Assembly: GCF_050003625.1 (NCBI RefSeq)
Contig: NC_134400.1
Coordinates: 48,287,096-48,351,095, forward strand
From: Haematobia irritans
Taxonomy: Eukaryota > Arthropoda > Insecta > Diptera > Muscidae
Direction of reading: 5' to 3'
Length of the DNA stretch: 64,000 bases
Both the position numbers and the translations under genes were made by a program. Below the pieces are notes generated by a model. That model had not been told where the DNA came from. It made no database searches and was given only the letters and a program-made list of their open reading frames with translations. Below, piece by piece: positions 21,818 to 33,981 of this stretch. Numbering within the stretch: position 1 is the first letter of the stretch; each line of letters opens with the position of its first letter.

Positions 21818-24210
21818 AACAAGTATATACGGCCGTAAGTTCGGCCAGGCCGAATCTTATGTACCCTCCACCATGGATTGCGTAGGAACTTCTACTAAAG
21901 GCTGTCATCCACAATCGAATTACTTGGGTTGCGATAACACTTGCCGATGGCAAGGTATCGTAAAACTTTTTAACACTGTCTTCTAAATTGTAAGTTAGCC
22001 CATACGGGGTATATATTAAACAAAACAAGTATATACGGCCGTAAGTTCGGCCAGGCCGAATCTTATGTACCCTCCACCATGGATTGCGTAGGAACTTCTA
22101 CTAAAGGCTGTCATCCACAATCGAAATACTTGGGTTGCGATAACACTTGCCGATGGCAAGGTATAGTAAAACTTTTTAACACTGTCTTCTAAATTGTAAG
22201 TTAGCCCATACGGGGTATATATTAAACAAAAAAAAGGCCGATTAAATACGTATATAATCTAGTTTGACAAAATTTTCTATAGAAATAAAATTTTGACAAA
22301 ATTTTCTATAGAAATGAAACCTTGACAAAATTTTCTATAGAATTAAAATTTTGACAAAATTTTCTATAGAAATAAAAATTTGACAAAATTTTCTGTAGAA
22401 ATAAAAACTTGACAAAATTTTCTATAGAAATAAAATGTTGACAAAGTTTTCTATGGAAGTAAAATGTTGACAAAATTTTCTATAGCAATACAATTTTGAC
22501 AAAAATTTCTATAGAAATAAAATTTTGACAAAATTTTGTATAGAAATAAAATTTTGACAAAATTTTGTATAGAAATAAAATGTTGACAAAATTTTCTACA
22601 GAAATAAATTTTTTACAAAATTTTCTATAGAAATAAAATTTTGACAAACATTTCTATAGAAATAAACTTTTGACGAAACTTTCTATAGAAATGAAATTTT
22701 AACAAAACTTTCTATAGTAATAAAATTTGACAAAATTTTCTATGGAAATAAAGTTTTGGTAGATTACAAAATTTTCTATAGAAATAAAATTTTGACAAAA
22801 TTTTCTATGGAAATAAAATTTTGACAAACATTTGTATAGAAATAAAGTTTTGACAAAACTTTCTATAGAAATGAAATTTTGACAAGACTTTCTATAGTAA
22901 TAAAATTTGACAAAATTATCTATGGAAATAAAGTTTTGGTAGATTATTTTTGGCGATATGGACCAATTTTTGTGTAATAAGTCATCGGCTATATATAACT
23001 AAAGACCGATATGGACCAATTTTTACATGGCTGTTAGAGGCCATATATTGACAAAATGTACCGAATTTCAACCGTATCGGATGACTTTTGCTCCTCCAAG
23101 AGGTTCCGGACGTCAAATCTGGGGACGGTTTATATGGGAACTATATATAATTATGGACCGATATGGACCAATTTTTGCATGGTTGTATACTAACACCATG
23201 TACCAAATTTCAACTGGATCGGATGAATTTTGCTCTTCCAAGAGGCTCCGGAGGTCAAATCTGGGGATCGGTTTATATGGGGGCTCTATATAATTATGGA
23301 CCGATATGGACCAATTTTTGCATGGTTGTTAAAAACCGTATACTAAGACCACGTACTAAATTTCAACCGGATCGGATGAATTTTGCTCCTCCAAGAGGCT
23401 CCGGTGGTCAAATCTGGGGATCGGTTTATATGGGGGCTATACATAATTATGGACCGATATGGACCAATTTTTGCATGGTTGTTAGAGACCATATACTAAC
23501 ATCATGTACCAAATTTCAATCGGATCGGATGAATTTTGCCCCTCCCAGAGGCTCCGGAGGTCAAATCTGGGGATCGGTTTATATGGGGGCTATATATAAT
23601 TATGGACCGATATGGACCAATTTTTGCATGGTTGTTAGAGACCATATACTAACATCATGTACCAAATTTCAATCGGATCGGATGAATTTTGCCCCTCCAA
23701 GAGGCTCCGGAGGTCAAATCTGGGGATCGGTTTATATGGGGGCTATATATAATTATGGACCGATATGGACCAATTTTTGCATGGTTGTTAGAGACCGTAT
23801 ACTAAGACCACGTACCAAATTTCAACCGGATCGGATGAATTTTGCTGCTCCGGGAGGCTCCCCAAGCCAAATTTGGGGATCGGTTTATATGGGGGCTATA
23901 CGTAAACGTGGTCCGATATGGCCCATTTGCAATACCATCCGACCTACATCAATAACAACTACTTGTGCCAAGTTTCAAGTCGATAGCTTGTTTCGTTCGG
24001 AAGTTAGCGTGATTTCCACAGACGGACGGACAGCCGGACAGACGGACAGACGGACGGACAGACGGACGGACGGACGGACATGCTTAGATCGACTCAGAAT
24101 TTCACCACGACCCAGAATATATATACTTTATGGGGTCTTAGAGCAATATTTCGATGTGTTACAAACGGAATGACAAAGTTAATATACCCCCATCCTATGG
24201 TGGAGGGTAT
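21818..24210 (-). mobile_element. Helentron/DINE-1-like element A4, with duplicated tail
   Basis: Two nearly identical tails of about 206 bp lie in direct tandem (21818-22023, 22024-22230). A 29-bp array (22262-22950), about six 153-bp units (22990-23890) and the head with a long (GACG/GACA)n run follow, ending CCTATGGTGGAGGGTAT. Subterminal repeats match in the CCACCAT/ATGGTGG form. The units stay in register for over 1 kb, leaving one open frame of 336 codons (23163-24173, plus strand) made of a 51-residue repeat. I treat this as fortuitous. Confidence 0.8.
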
Positions 24211-24443
24211 AAAAAAAAATAACTTCGATTGTTCGAAATATTTCAAATAAATTGATATGAGCATTAAAATGGATCGATCCAGCCCATCTGCCAGTCTAAC
24301 ATTCTAGGAAACATGAAAAGATAGCCGTAATTGGAAGTTGATTTTCATTTACAATCATTGATCGAATGAATAACGCAATGAAAACTAATTTGCGTAAAAA
24401 CTTGCTTAGTTACAAAAATGTGAAGTGTTTTTAAAAATTTGGT

Positions 24444-24534
24444 TTAGCCGGAGTCGGAGTCGAGCAAAATTTTTACGACTCCGACTCCAGCAAAATCTTC
24501 AGACTCCGAGTCCGACTCCGGCTCCACAGCCCTG
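24444..24534. repeat. GACTCC repeat block, partner of 20086-20190
   Basis: GCCGGAGTCGGAGTCGAGC, ACGACTCCGACTCCAGC and CTCCGACTCCGGCTCC words end at CACAGCCCTGG. In inverted orientation to the 20.1-kb block, it could be the far end of a 4.4-kb element holding A4, but no flanking duplication is visible. Confidence 0.45.
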
Positions 24535-24746
24535 GTTTTAACTACGGACCTTTTCGGTCCCAGGGCTTACAATATTTGCCATCGGCCAAATTCGGTAAAT
24601 GGCGACTTTCGTGCAAGTTGAGCAATTCCTGGGCTTTTTTCCAGTTTTTTTTTTTACACAGAAAAAGGCATGACCGGTTCCACAGACTTTGTCTTTACAC
24701 GAATGATTTTGGTACTTTCGATGTTAGTTTGTGCTTGCTAACAAGC

Positions 24747-24880
24747 ATGCAAAAATTGGTTCTTATCGAACCATAATCATATAGAGTACCAATATAAATC
24801 GATCCCTAGATGCGACTTCCGGAACCTCTTAGAAGTGCAAATTTCATCCGATCCGTTTAAAATTTGGTACGTGATGTAAC
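24747..24880 (+). repeat. Solitary diverged family A 153-bp unit
   Basis: GCAAAAATTGGTTCTTATCG, ATCGATCCCTAGATG and TTTCATCCGATCCG align with family A units at about 80% by eye. No head, tail or neighbouring unit remains. Confidence 0.6.
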
Positions 24881-25934
24881 TATGTTCCCTCAATTAGGCC
24901 AAATTGACAAGGCATCGGTGCATAATTATAAACAAATAAAGCCCCTTAAGGTTAAAGGTAATGAGCATTGGTACGAGAAACAAAAGATATATTAGATAGA
25001 AATGCTGGATGGCTTTAACGATAGCCATTCGTAATTTTCCAGCGAAATATTAAGCAATCACACTATAACCAATGTTGCCAGGTTGGGAGTTTCCCAATGA
25101 AGATGAATGAAGGGGTTGTTATTCTGTTGGCGGTTTCTTTCTTTATACACCATCACGAACATGATTTTTCCTCACTAATTTAAATTAACAAATATTTTAT
25201 AGATTTTATTTGTTATTTATTATATTATTTTACTATATTATTTTTAACAATCTCTCCGTGTACCATAACAACGCGATTCCAACTAAAAAAACAACCCACG
25301 CGCAAACATATCGATTACATCGATGACCGGTATCGACTACAGGTAGATAAAAGAAATATAGGAAAATTTCCTATATTCTAACAAGTGTGTCTCCTTAAGT
25401 TTTAAAAGGATTGAATAATTCTTAGTACGAATGAACTAAAATATTTTTCTATGCCAAGTATTATTGGTATGTATGATAATCTTTCTATAATAAAGGAAGT
25501 CAGAATTATCATTTTATAAGAAATTTTAGTAAATTTGAGGAAACTTGGTTTTAGTTCAGATTTTGTTTATTTTTACGAATGCTTTGTTATCAGTGAATAA
25601 AATTTTCTTGTTCAGTACTAAATTCTTATACCCAACGAAGAAAACAGTATTAGTAAAATTCCATGCCTTATTCTAGTTAATGAACTATTCCTAACTGCTT
25701 TCAGTTTAGAATTTTTTTTACTAATGCAAGTAAATTTTATAATTTTAAACAAAAATGTAACTTAATTGAAAAAAATGGCTAAACTAAATTGATTAACATT
25801 TTTTCCTTTAGTTCCGAAGGCACTTTTTTCTGGGTGAACAAATACCTAACTAAAATCAAATATGCATTAGCATTACTGTAGCTGCCCTTTTCACATGCTT
25901 CTGTTGAAAGGACATTTTCAATGTTCGACATAGT
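24881..25934. other. Unassigned AT-rich DNA
   Basis: No gene motif is seen. AATGTTGCCAGGTTGGGAG (about 25070) resembles a hAT-like terminus without a partner. 25629-25836 has weak opposed ends (ACCCAACGAAGAAAACAG and CACTTTTTTCTGGGTG) that may mark a small MITE. Confidence 0.35.
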
Positions 25935-25936
25935 TA

Positions 25937-26369
25937 CACTAAAAAAGATAACCCTCTATTTCACTAAAGCCAATTTAACTTTATTTTTGTTCAGGGAATT
26001 ATTATGTGTGGAGAATGTTTCCTTTACTCTGAAAATTGTTTGCGTACGTTAGTTAAATGAACTAAAAAAAGGGGAAACAATTATTCATAAATGAAACAGA
26101 AATATTTACAAATGCGCCGATATTGAACGTAGTGAAGACGTTCTTGCAATTTTTTCCTTCAAGCTACAAAACTTCCTTTAACAAGTGACAAAAAAATTAG
26201 TTATGTCTAATAAATTTTCTTGGATTTGTCGAAAAATATTTACTTATTTTTGTGATATCGGCGTGATGTCAGCGTTTGTAATACTGTTTAGTGAAAGTTT
26301 TCTAAAGATAATCTAAATTTTCCCAAAATTAGCCATAATCTTCCTGGTGGGTTCATTGTTTTTTCAGTG
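25937..26369 (+). mobile_element. F3: TA-flanked MITE, 433 bp
   Basis: It starts CACTAAAAAAGATAACCC and ends TTCATTGTTTTTTCAGTG, with TA on both sides (25935-25936, 26370-26371). It is the same family as F1/F4 with internal deletions and is more diverged. Confidence 0.75.
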
Positions 26370-26614
26370 TACAAACAAATTAAGAAATCGTTTGCTAACT
26401 TCAATAGTTGAAAGCTTTTTTATAGTTAAATATTCCTTAAATGATAAGTGTCATAATTTTACTTCTACGAATTAAATGATTAAATTATTTATTTCCAACA
26501 ATTAGGACGCTGCCAATGCAGGGAATTAAGAAATTTTGGACTATTTCGCATATTTTTACTAAATTTTATTTTTTTGCTTTACTACATTATAAACCGAATT
26601 TTCACTTCTACATT

Positions 26615-28104
26615 TATACCCTTCACCACTACTGTGGTACAGGGTATAATAAGTTTGTGAATTTGTATGTAACGCCAAGAAATAGTGGTCATAGACCCAT
26701 CTTTTAGTATACCGATCGGCTTTAGTATACCGATCGGCTTAAATTCTGAGTCGATTTAGCGATGTCCGTCTGTCTGTCTGTCCGTCCGTCTGTCTGTATA
26801 TGTAATTTTGTGCACAAAGTACAGCTCGCAATTTAAGTCCGATCGTCCTCAATTTTGGCACAGGGCCGTTTCTTGGGACAGAGACAATCGCTATTGGTTT
26901 TGGAAAAAATCGGTTCAGATTTAGATATAACTGCCATATATATTTATCCCCGATTTGGTCATAGTTAACGTGTTTATCAACCGATTTTCTTGAAATACCG
27001 TACATCCAAATATTTTATGAATCTCGCAAATCTTGCAAAATATCAGCCAAATCGGTTTAGATTTAGATATAGCTCCCATATATATCTTTCGTCCGATTTA
27101 GACTCATATGACCACAGAGGCCAAAGTTTACTACCGATCTTCGTGAAATTTTGCACAGAGGGTAGAATTGACATTCTACCTATGCTTGGTAAATTTGATT
27201 GAAATCGGTTCAAATTTAGATATAGCTCCCATATATATCTTTCGTCCGATTTGAACTTATATGGCCACAAAAGCCAGAATTTTGCCATGATTTGCTTCAA
27301 ATTTTGCACAAGGGGTACGTTTGATAGTATCGTTAAGTGTTTGTTAAAATCGGTTCAGATTTAGATATAGCTCACATATATATCTTTCGCCCGATTTGGA
27401 CTTATATGGTCTCAAAAGCCAGAGTTTTACCCTGACTTACTTCAAATTTTGCACAAGCGGTACTTTTAACGATACTATTGAATGTGCCAAATATGGTCAA
27501 AATCGATTCAGATTTAGATATAGCTCCCATATATATCTTTCGTCCGATTTGAACTTATATGACCTTAAAATCTAGGGTTTTGCCGTGATTTGCTTCAAAC
27601 TTCGCACAAGGAGTACGTTTGGTAGTATCGGTAATTATGCCAAATTTGGTTGAAATCGGTTCAGATTTAGATATGGCTCCCATATATATCTTCCGTCCGA
27701 TTTGCACTCATATGACCATGGTGCTAAAGTTATACTGTCATTTACGTGAAATTTTGCAGAGGTAGCAGAATTATTATTCTAACTATACATGTCAAATTTA
27801 GTCAAAATCGGTTCAGATTATATATAGCTCCCATATATACGTACACCAGAGTTGGGGAAATATGTTAGACTGTTACACATTTTAGACCCATTTTCAATGG
27901 AAGTGTCCTCCAATTAACTGGATAGCGTAAGGCGATTTAAATTTTAATTCTAGAGATTTTGTAGAAGTAAAAAAATTGTCCCCTTTATGTTATATAGCTT
28001 CCAGCAAATGTGAAGTAGTTGAGATGGTAACACAAATTTTGGCCTACATAGGGGTGAAGGGTATAATATATTGGGCACCGCCCGACTTTAGACTTTACTT
28101 ACTT
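26615..28104 (+). mobile_element. Helentron/DINE-1-like element C1, complete
   Basis: Family C copy. The head is TATACCCTTCACCACTACTG with a (GTCT/GTCC)n run at 26764-26797. Seven units near 153 bp follow, with TAGATATAGCTCCCATATAT landmarks at 27071, 27224, 27369, 27522, 27675 and 27826. The tail has GGGCACCGCCC and CTTTACTTAC. Head TATACCCTTCACC (26615-26627) is perfectly complementary to 28053-28065. There is no 29-bp array and no coding capacity. Confidence 0.78.
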
Positions 28105-30980
28105 CACTGAAAAAACAGTGAACCCTTTTCCTTTGCAAAATGAACTAAACTGTAGTAATATTGACCATGATTTAGCCCTTAAGATTTTTTTCAACTTGTC
28201 TAGTTTATAATTCTCTTAAATTTTAGTTAATCTATAACATTGTATTTTAGTTCATTTTTACAACACCATAAGATTTATATACCCCTACCAAGTTAAAAAG
28301 TCAGTATTATTTTGGTTTACCTGCTTATTTTTTGGGAAACCCGATAATAAAAAGTGGTTAACAGTCTCTTTAAAATGTCGACGACTAAACTATTTTTAAA
28401 TCAATCATTCCACAGTACAGAGAAATTAAATAATTAAAGGAACAACAACCCGTTTTACTATTATGAAAATTTTCATACATAAAAATTCAACTTTCTTTAA
28501 GCAAACGTACTTTATTATAACAACTCATGATGAAAGTTCTTAATACAATGTTTTTGTGAATAAAAATTATGACCACGTGTAACAAGTAGTTTATTTTAAC
28601 TCGCTAAATTAGCTTGTAACTTACCATATTTGGGGGCATTTTATTAAATGGTGTAAGGAATTCAACTTTTCTTAGATAAACGTACCTCATAAAGTTTTTA
28701 CCTGAAACAATTAGAGAAATAATGAATTAAGTAATATATTAACTCATAAAACTGTGAAGGACATAAGACAATAAATATTCTTGCCAAATGAAAGCCAAAG
28801 TTTTAATATAAAACTTACCAATTCTCTATTAAATTGAACGCTGAGGTTAAAAAGTTATCGAAATTCATTTAGGTATACTCTGAAATTAAATATTTATTTT
28901 TTACATTAAATAGAAAACATTAAATTGGTTTCCAAAACATCTAATTAAAGAAATAATATGCATAAAAAAACTAAATATTCTGGTTAAAAGAATGTTAAAG
29001 AAAGCTTACCAATTCATAAAAATGTTTCCAAATTGTTATTCTGAAATTAAATATTTTTTGTTTACAATAAAAATATTATATTGGTTTCCAAAAATATTTG
29101 ATTAATGTAATACTAAAATAAGGTATTAAAAACATGTAATTTTGATAATAAAAAGGTCATAAAAATGTAAATGTGAAAAGAAAGCAAAATTTTAAAAGAA
29201 AACTTACCATTTCTCTATTAAATTATACGCTGAGGAGGAATATAAAAATATGCCCGAATCCATCTTGGAGTTGCTCTGAAATGAAATATTTATTTTACAA
29301 CAAAGAAAAACATTAAGCTAGTTTAAAAAAAAAAAATAATAATAATAATAATTAGCAAATAATGATAAAAATAAAAAATATCCCTTTTAAAAGAAAACCA
29401 CATTTTAAAAAGAATACTTACCAATTTATGATTAAACTATATGCTGAGGTGTAACAAAAATTTTCCAAAAATATTTGATGAAAGTAATACTAAAATAAGG
29501 TATTGAAAACCTATAATTTTTGACAATAAAAATGTCATTAAAACGTAAATATTCTAGTGAGAAGAAAGCCAATTTTTAAAAGAAAACTTACCACTTCTCT
29601 ATTAAATTATACGCTGAGGAGAAATATAAAAATTTGCCCGAAACTTGTTAAAAGAAAATAATAATAATAATTAGCAAATAATAATATACATAAAGAATTT
29701 TAATTTTTAAAAGAAAACCACATTGAAAAAGAACTCTTACCTATTTATCATTAAACTATACGTTGAGGTGTAACAAACAATTTTCCAAATTCATTTGGAG
29801 TTACTCTGAAATTGAATATTTATTTTTTACATTGAATAATAAAAATTAAATTAGATAAAACAATTTCAATATACTTTCCATTTCAGCATTTTTTTTCCTA
29901 AATATTGAACATTCTTAATAACTTTTTTCTAAGCTACCGATCATCACTTCGTCATCGTACATCTCATCGCTAAAATATTAATAACTTTAATTTCAAAGTT
30001 TTAATAAACAAACACCAATATATGTCTAAAAAACCAAAATATTCCATACCTTTATATTCCCTTGTTACATACTTGCTAAAAAGATGCAACAGCCCACGCC
30101 AACGCCAACTATACAACTGAAGCATGCCAAACAAAACCAAGCAAAACCAAAACATTCCTACAACAACAAAAACACATGTGCCTTCATTGAAAACAACACC
30201 TCATCCAGACAAATAAACCATTCGCGAACAATAAACACACACACAAACCACTGAAAGAACAAAAACAACCCCACGCTCAGATATACACAACATCCCCATC
30301 ACTCGCTACCATTTCTCATTATTGGATTGCATGCTCTCACTCTCAAAAAAATTTCAAGTAACATCATCTTTACATTAAACACATTCCACTTTGACGAGAA
30401 AGATCTCTGTACTATGCATTAGTTCATCGCATCTGTCTAAAAACAATACTCTTAAATGCATATCACAGTATAAGAACGATTAAACGTTTAACTTAAAATT
30501 AGCAAAAACTTCATGAAATGATATCTACCCATTTTTGACGAAAATGTCTATAAATTTAATTACATGTGAACTAAAAATATTATAGGGAAATTTTTTACCA
30601 ACAATTATTAACTATAGGAATTGTCAGTAAGAAATTGCTATCCACTTTCAAGTTCATTTTTCGTAAAAAAATATTTTCTCACACAAAAAAATCTTATGGT
30701 AAATTGCACTTATTATTTAGAAAATACTTTACATTTCACAAGTAGTTTTATAGCATGACAAACGAATTTTTAACTACCAGTTAAGAAATTTTTTAAGGAA
30801 ATTTCCATCGTATTTTGTAGACCATGAACTAAACGATTGCTACTTAGAATTTGTAAAATTTCCTTTCGAGTAGTTAATTTTCGTTGAAGATACGAAAAAT
30901 GAACTAAAATTCTGGAAAATTCTTGTAATAAATTATTGTAAAAATCTTCTTAAATTTACGAGACACTTTTTTTTTCTGTG
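28105..30980 (+). mobile_element. Possible 2.9-kb non-coding TIR element
   Basis: The left end CACTGAAAAAACAGTGAACC matches F-family termini. The right end CACTTTTTTTTTCTGTG is a weak inverted match. Between them lies AT-rich DNA without coding potential, holding about six degenerate units (28800-29860) and a C/A-rich stretch (30080-30310) that looks like captured foreign sequence. The low identity of the right end keeps this tentative. Confidence 0.35.
28800..29860 (+). repeat. Degenerate tandem repeat, 150-210 bp unit
   Basis: Units share CTTACCAATT, TCTATTAAATTATACGCTGA and ACTCTGAAATTAAATATTTA. The CTTACC landmark recurs near 28813, 29014, 29209, 29417, 29588 and 29736. Uneven spacing points to old amplification with indels. 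Confidence 0.6.
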
Positions 30981-30993
30981 TTGTTTTAATTAT

Positions 30994-33334
30994 TATACCC
31001 TCCATCATAGGATGGGGGTATATTAACTTTGTCATTCCGTTTGTAACACATCGAAATATTGCTCTAAGACCCCATAAAGTATGTATATTCTGGGTCGTGG
31101 TGAAATTCTGAGTCGATCTAAGCATGTCCGTCCGTCCGTCCGTCCGTCCGTCCGTCCGTCCGTCCGTCTGTTGAAATCACGCTAACTTCCGAACGAAACA
31201 AGCTATCGACTTGAAACTTGGCACAAGTAGTTGTTATCGATGTAGGTCGGATGGTATTGAAAATGGGCCATATCGGTCCACTTTTATGTATAGCCCCCAT
31301 ATAAAGGGACCCTCAGATTTGGCTTGTGGAGCCTCTAACAGAAGCATATTTCATCCGATCGGGCTGAAATTTGGTATATGGTGTTGGTATATGGTCTCTA
31401 ACAACCATGCAAAAATTGGTCCACATCGGTCCATAAATATATATAGCCCCCATATAAACCGATCCCCAGATTTGGCTTGTGGAGCCTCTAAGAGAAGCAT
31501 ATTTCATCCGATCCGGCTGAAATTTGGTACATGGTGTTGGTAGATGGTCTCTAAAAATCACGCAAAAATTGGTCCACATCGGTCCATAATTATATATAGC
31601 CCCCATTTAAACCGATCCCCAGATTTGGCTTGTGGAGCCTCTAAGAGAAGCATATTTCATCCGATCCAGCTGAAATTTGGTACATGGTGTTGGTAGATGG
31701 TATCTAACAATCGTGCGAAAATTGGTCCACATCGGTCCATAATTATATATAGCCCCCATATAAACCGATCCCCATATTTGGCTTGCGGAGCCTCAAAGAG
31801 AAGCAAATTTCATCCGATCCGGCTGAAATTTGGTACATGGTGTTGGTAGATGGTCTCTAACAATCATGCAAAAATTGGTCCACATCGGTCCATAATTATA
31901 TATAGCCCCCATATAAACCGATCCCCAGATTTGGCTTGCGGAGCCTCAAAGAGAAGCAAATTGCATCCGATGCGGCTGAAATTTGGTACATGATGTTGGT
32001 ATATGGTCTCTAAGAACCATGCAAAAATTGGTCCACATCGGTCCAAAATTATATATGGACCCCATATAAACCGATCTCCAGATTTGGCTTGTGAAGCCTC
32101 AAAGAGAAGCAAATTGCATCCGATCCGGCTGAAATTTGGTACATGGTATTGGTATATGGTCTCTAACAACTGTGCAAAAATTGTTCCACATCGGTTCATA
32201 ATTATATATAGCCCCCATATAAGCCGATCCCCAGATTTGGCTTGCGAAGTCTCCAAGAGAAGCAAATTTCATCCAATCCGGTTGTATGGTGTTAGTGTAT
32301 GATCTTTAACAACCGTGCCAGAATTGGTCCATATCGGTCCATAATTATATATAGCCCCCATATAAAACGTTCTCCAGATTTGACCTCCGGAGCCTCTTGG
32401 AGGAGCAAAATTCATCCGATCCGGTTCAAATTATGAACGTGGTGTTAGTATATGGTCGCTAACAACCATACAACAATTGGTCCAATCACACAAAAATTGG
32501 TCCATATCGGTTCATAATCATGGTTGCCACTAGAGCCAAAAATAATCTACCAAAATTTTATTATATAGAAAATTTTGTCAAAATTTTATTTCTATAGAAA
32601 ATTTTGTCAAAATTTTATTTCTAGAGAAAATTTTGTTAAAATTTTATTCGGTTCATAATAAAATTTTCATCGTTGTCAAAATTTTATTTCTATAGAAAAT
32701 TTTGTTCAAATTTTATTCGCTTCATAATCATGGTTGCCACTCGAACCAAAAATAATCTACCAAGATTTTATTTCTATAGAATATTTTGTCAAAAGTCTAT
32801 TTCTATAGAAAATTTTGTTAAAATTTTATTTCTGTAGAAAATTTTTGTCAAAATTTTCTTTCTATAGAAAATTTTGTCAAAATTTTTATTTCTATAGAAA
32901 ATTTTATTTCTATAGAAAATTTTGTTAAAATTTTATTTCTGTAGAAAATTTTGTCAAAATTTTATTTCTGTAGAAAATTTTGTCAAAATTTTATGTCTAC
33001 TTTGTCAAACTGAATTATATACGTATTGGATCGATCTTTTTATACCCTCCATCATAGGATGGGGGTATATTAACTTTGTCATTTCGTTTGTAACCTGGCC
33101 TGGCCGAACTTACGGCCGTATATACTTGTTTGATTTAATATATACCACGTATGGACTTACATACAATTTAGAAGATGGTGTTAGGAGGTTTTAAGATACC
33201 TTGCCATCGGCAAGCGTTACCGCAACTTAAGTAATTCGATTGTGGATGGCAGTGTTTAGAAGAAGTTTCTACGCAATCCATGATGGAGGGTACATAAGCT
33301 TCGGCCTGGCCGAACTTACGGCCGTATATACTTC
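30994..33334 (+). mobile_element. Helentron/DINE-1-like element A5, with a nested mini-element
   Basis: The head (TATACCCTCCATCAT) is followed by eleven GTCC repeats (31126-31170), eight to nine 153-bp units (31290-32500), a 29-bp array (32540-32998) and a tail ending in the GGCCTGGCCGAA hairpin and CTTCTTTTT. The tail is interrupted by an 89-bp mini-copy at 33041. Head and tail subterminal repeats match in the CCATCAT/ATGATGG form. Confidence 0.82.
33041..33129 (+). mobile_element. 89-bp minimal family A element nested in A5
   Basis: The first 54 bp of a family A head (TATACCCTCCATCATAGGAT to GTTTGTAAC) join directly to the last 35 bp of a tail (GGCCTGGCCGAAC to TATACTTGT). In uninterrupted copies the same place reads GATC-TTTTTT-GATTTAA. 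Here the T-run is split, with two extra T and no duplicated flank. Everything internal is gone, so the ends suffice for mobility, if this is a true insertion. Confidence 0.75.
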
Positions 33335-33338
33335 TTTT

Positions 33339-33497
33339 TGATTTAAAAAATTTATAAATTGATATACATATTGTGTGTAAGTGTACGATATCAGTACAGG
33401 ATTTTTCTCTCAAATTTTGGAACGGTATTAAAAACAACTCTAGAACAATTTAGGGGTTTTTTTCCTTAAAATTTGGGGGTAAGGTTCACAAATCACC
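33339..33497 (-). mobile_element. Partial hAT-like MITE, relative of 6930-7657
   Basis: On the minus strand it reads CCAGGTGATTTGTGAACC, then CCCCCAAATTTTAAGG and AACCCCTAAATTG, and further in CAATATGTATATCAATTTA, all found in order in the 6930 element. It has an internal deletion, and its outer CAGTGTTG tip is lost. Confidence 0.65.
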
Positions 33498-33882
33498 TGG
33501 TAATGCGTGATGGAATTACGAATAACTTTATTTTTTAATGCAATAGCTCAAAAAGCTTTTGAATGTTTGTAAACAATAAAATAAACTGTCAGCGGTTAGA
33601 TGAGCGGTTTAGAAATGATAGCAAACTGAAGTCGATTGTAATACATATCAGCCACTTTGTATGTATAATTAAATTGTAATAAGTAACTCTCCACTTAGTG
33701 GGATTTGGGGCATATAAAGCGTTTTTGGTTTCACTGTAGCAAACATAGGAACAATTCCTTTTTCAAGGAAGTTTGAAGAGAGAGAGAGAGTCATTTCAAA
33801 TTCTATAAAAATATAAAACATCACCGTGGATATTGAATCATTATGAAATATCATTTGAGATAATTATTCGAGAAGCAGCATA

Positions 33883-33981
33883 ATGAAGATTAATTTAATA
33901 ATTCTGTTTGCTATATGTACTCTAAGTCTACCAGAGACAGCCAAACAATTGTCTTATGGTGGGTGGGGGTGGAGAGGCTAA
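33883..33981 (+). CDS. Candidate short secreted peptide or first exon, 32 codons
   Basis: ATG 33883 opens MKINLIILFAICTLSLPETA and ends GGWGWRG before TAA. The basic start, hydrophobic stretch (residues 4-16) and small polar residues look like a signal peptide with cleavage near residue 20. The mature part would be only about 12 residues (QLSYGGWGWRG). The ATG|GTGGGT at 33955-33963 could instead be a splice donor, making this exon 1 of a longer gene. A TATAAAA box near 33805 and TCATTA about 30 bp later (33838-33843) fit an insect core promoter. No family is recognised. It could be chance in AT-rich DNA, but it sits in one of the few stretches free of known repeats. Confidence 0.3.
   Translation: MKINLIILFAICTLSLPETAKQLSYGGWGWRG

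Noticed and set aside
20815..22950. Regular 29-bp repeats with AT-rich spacers, CRISPR-like at first sight
   Set aside because: Units are contiguous and mutate freely, there are no unique spacers of constant length, no cas genes, and the setting is a eukaryotic transposon.
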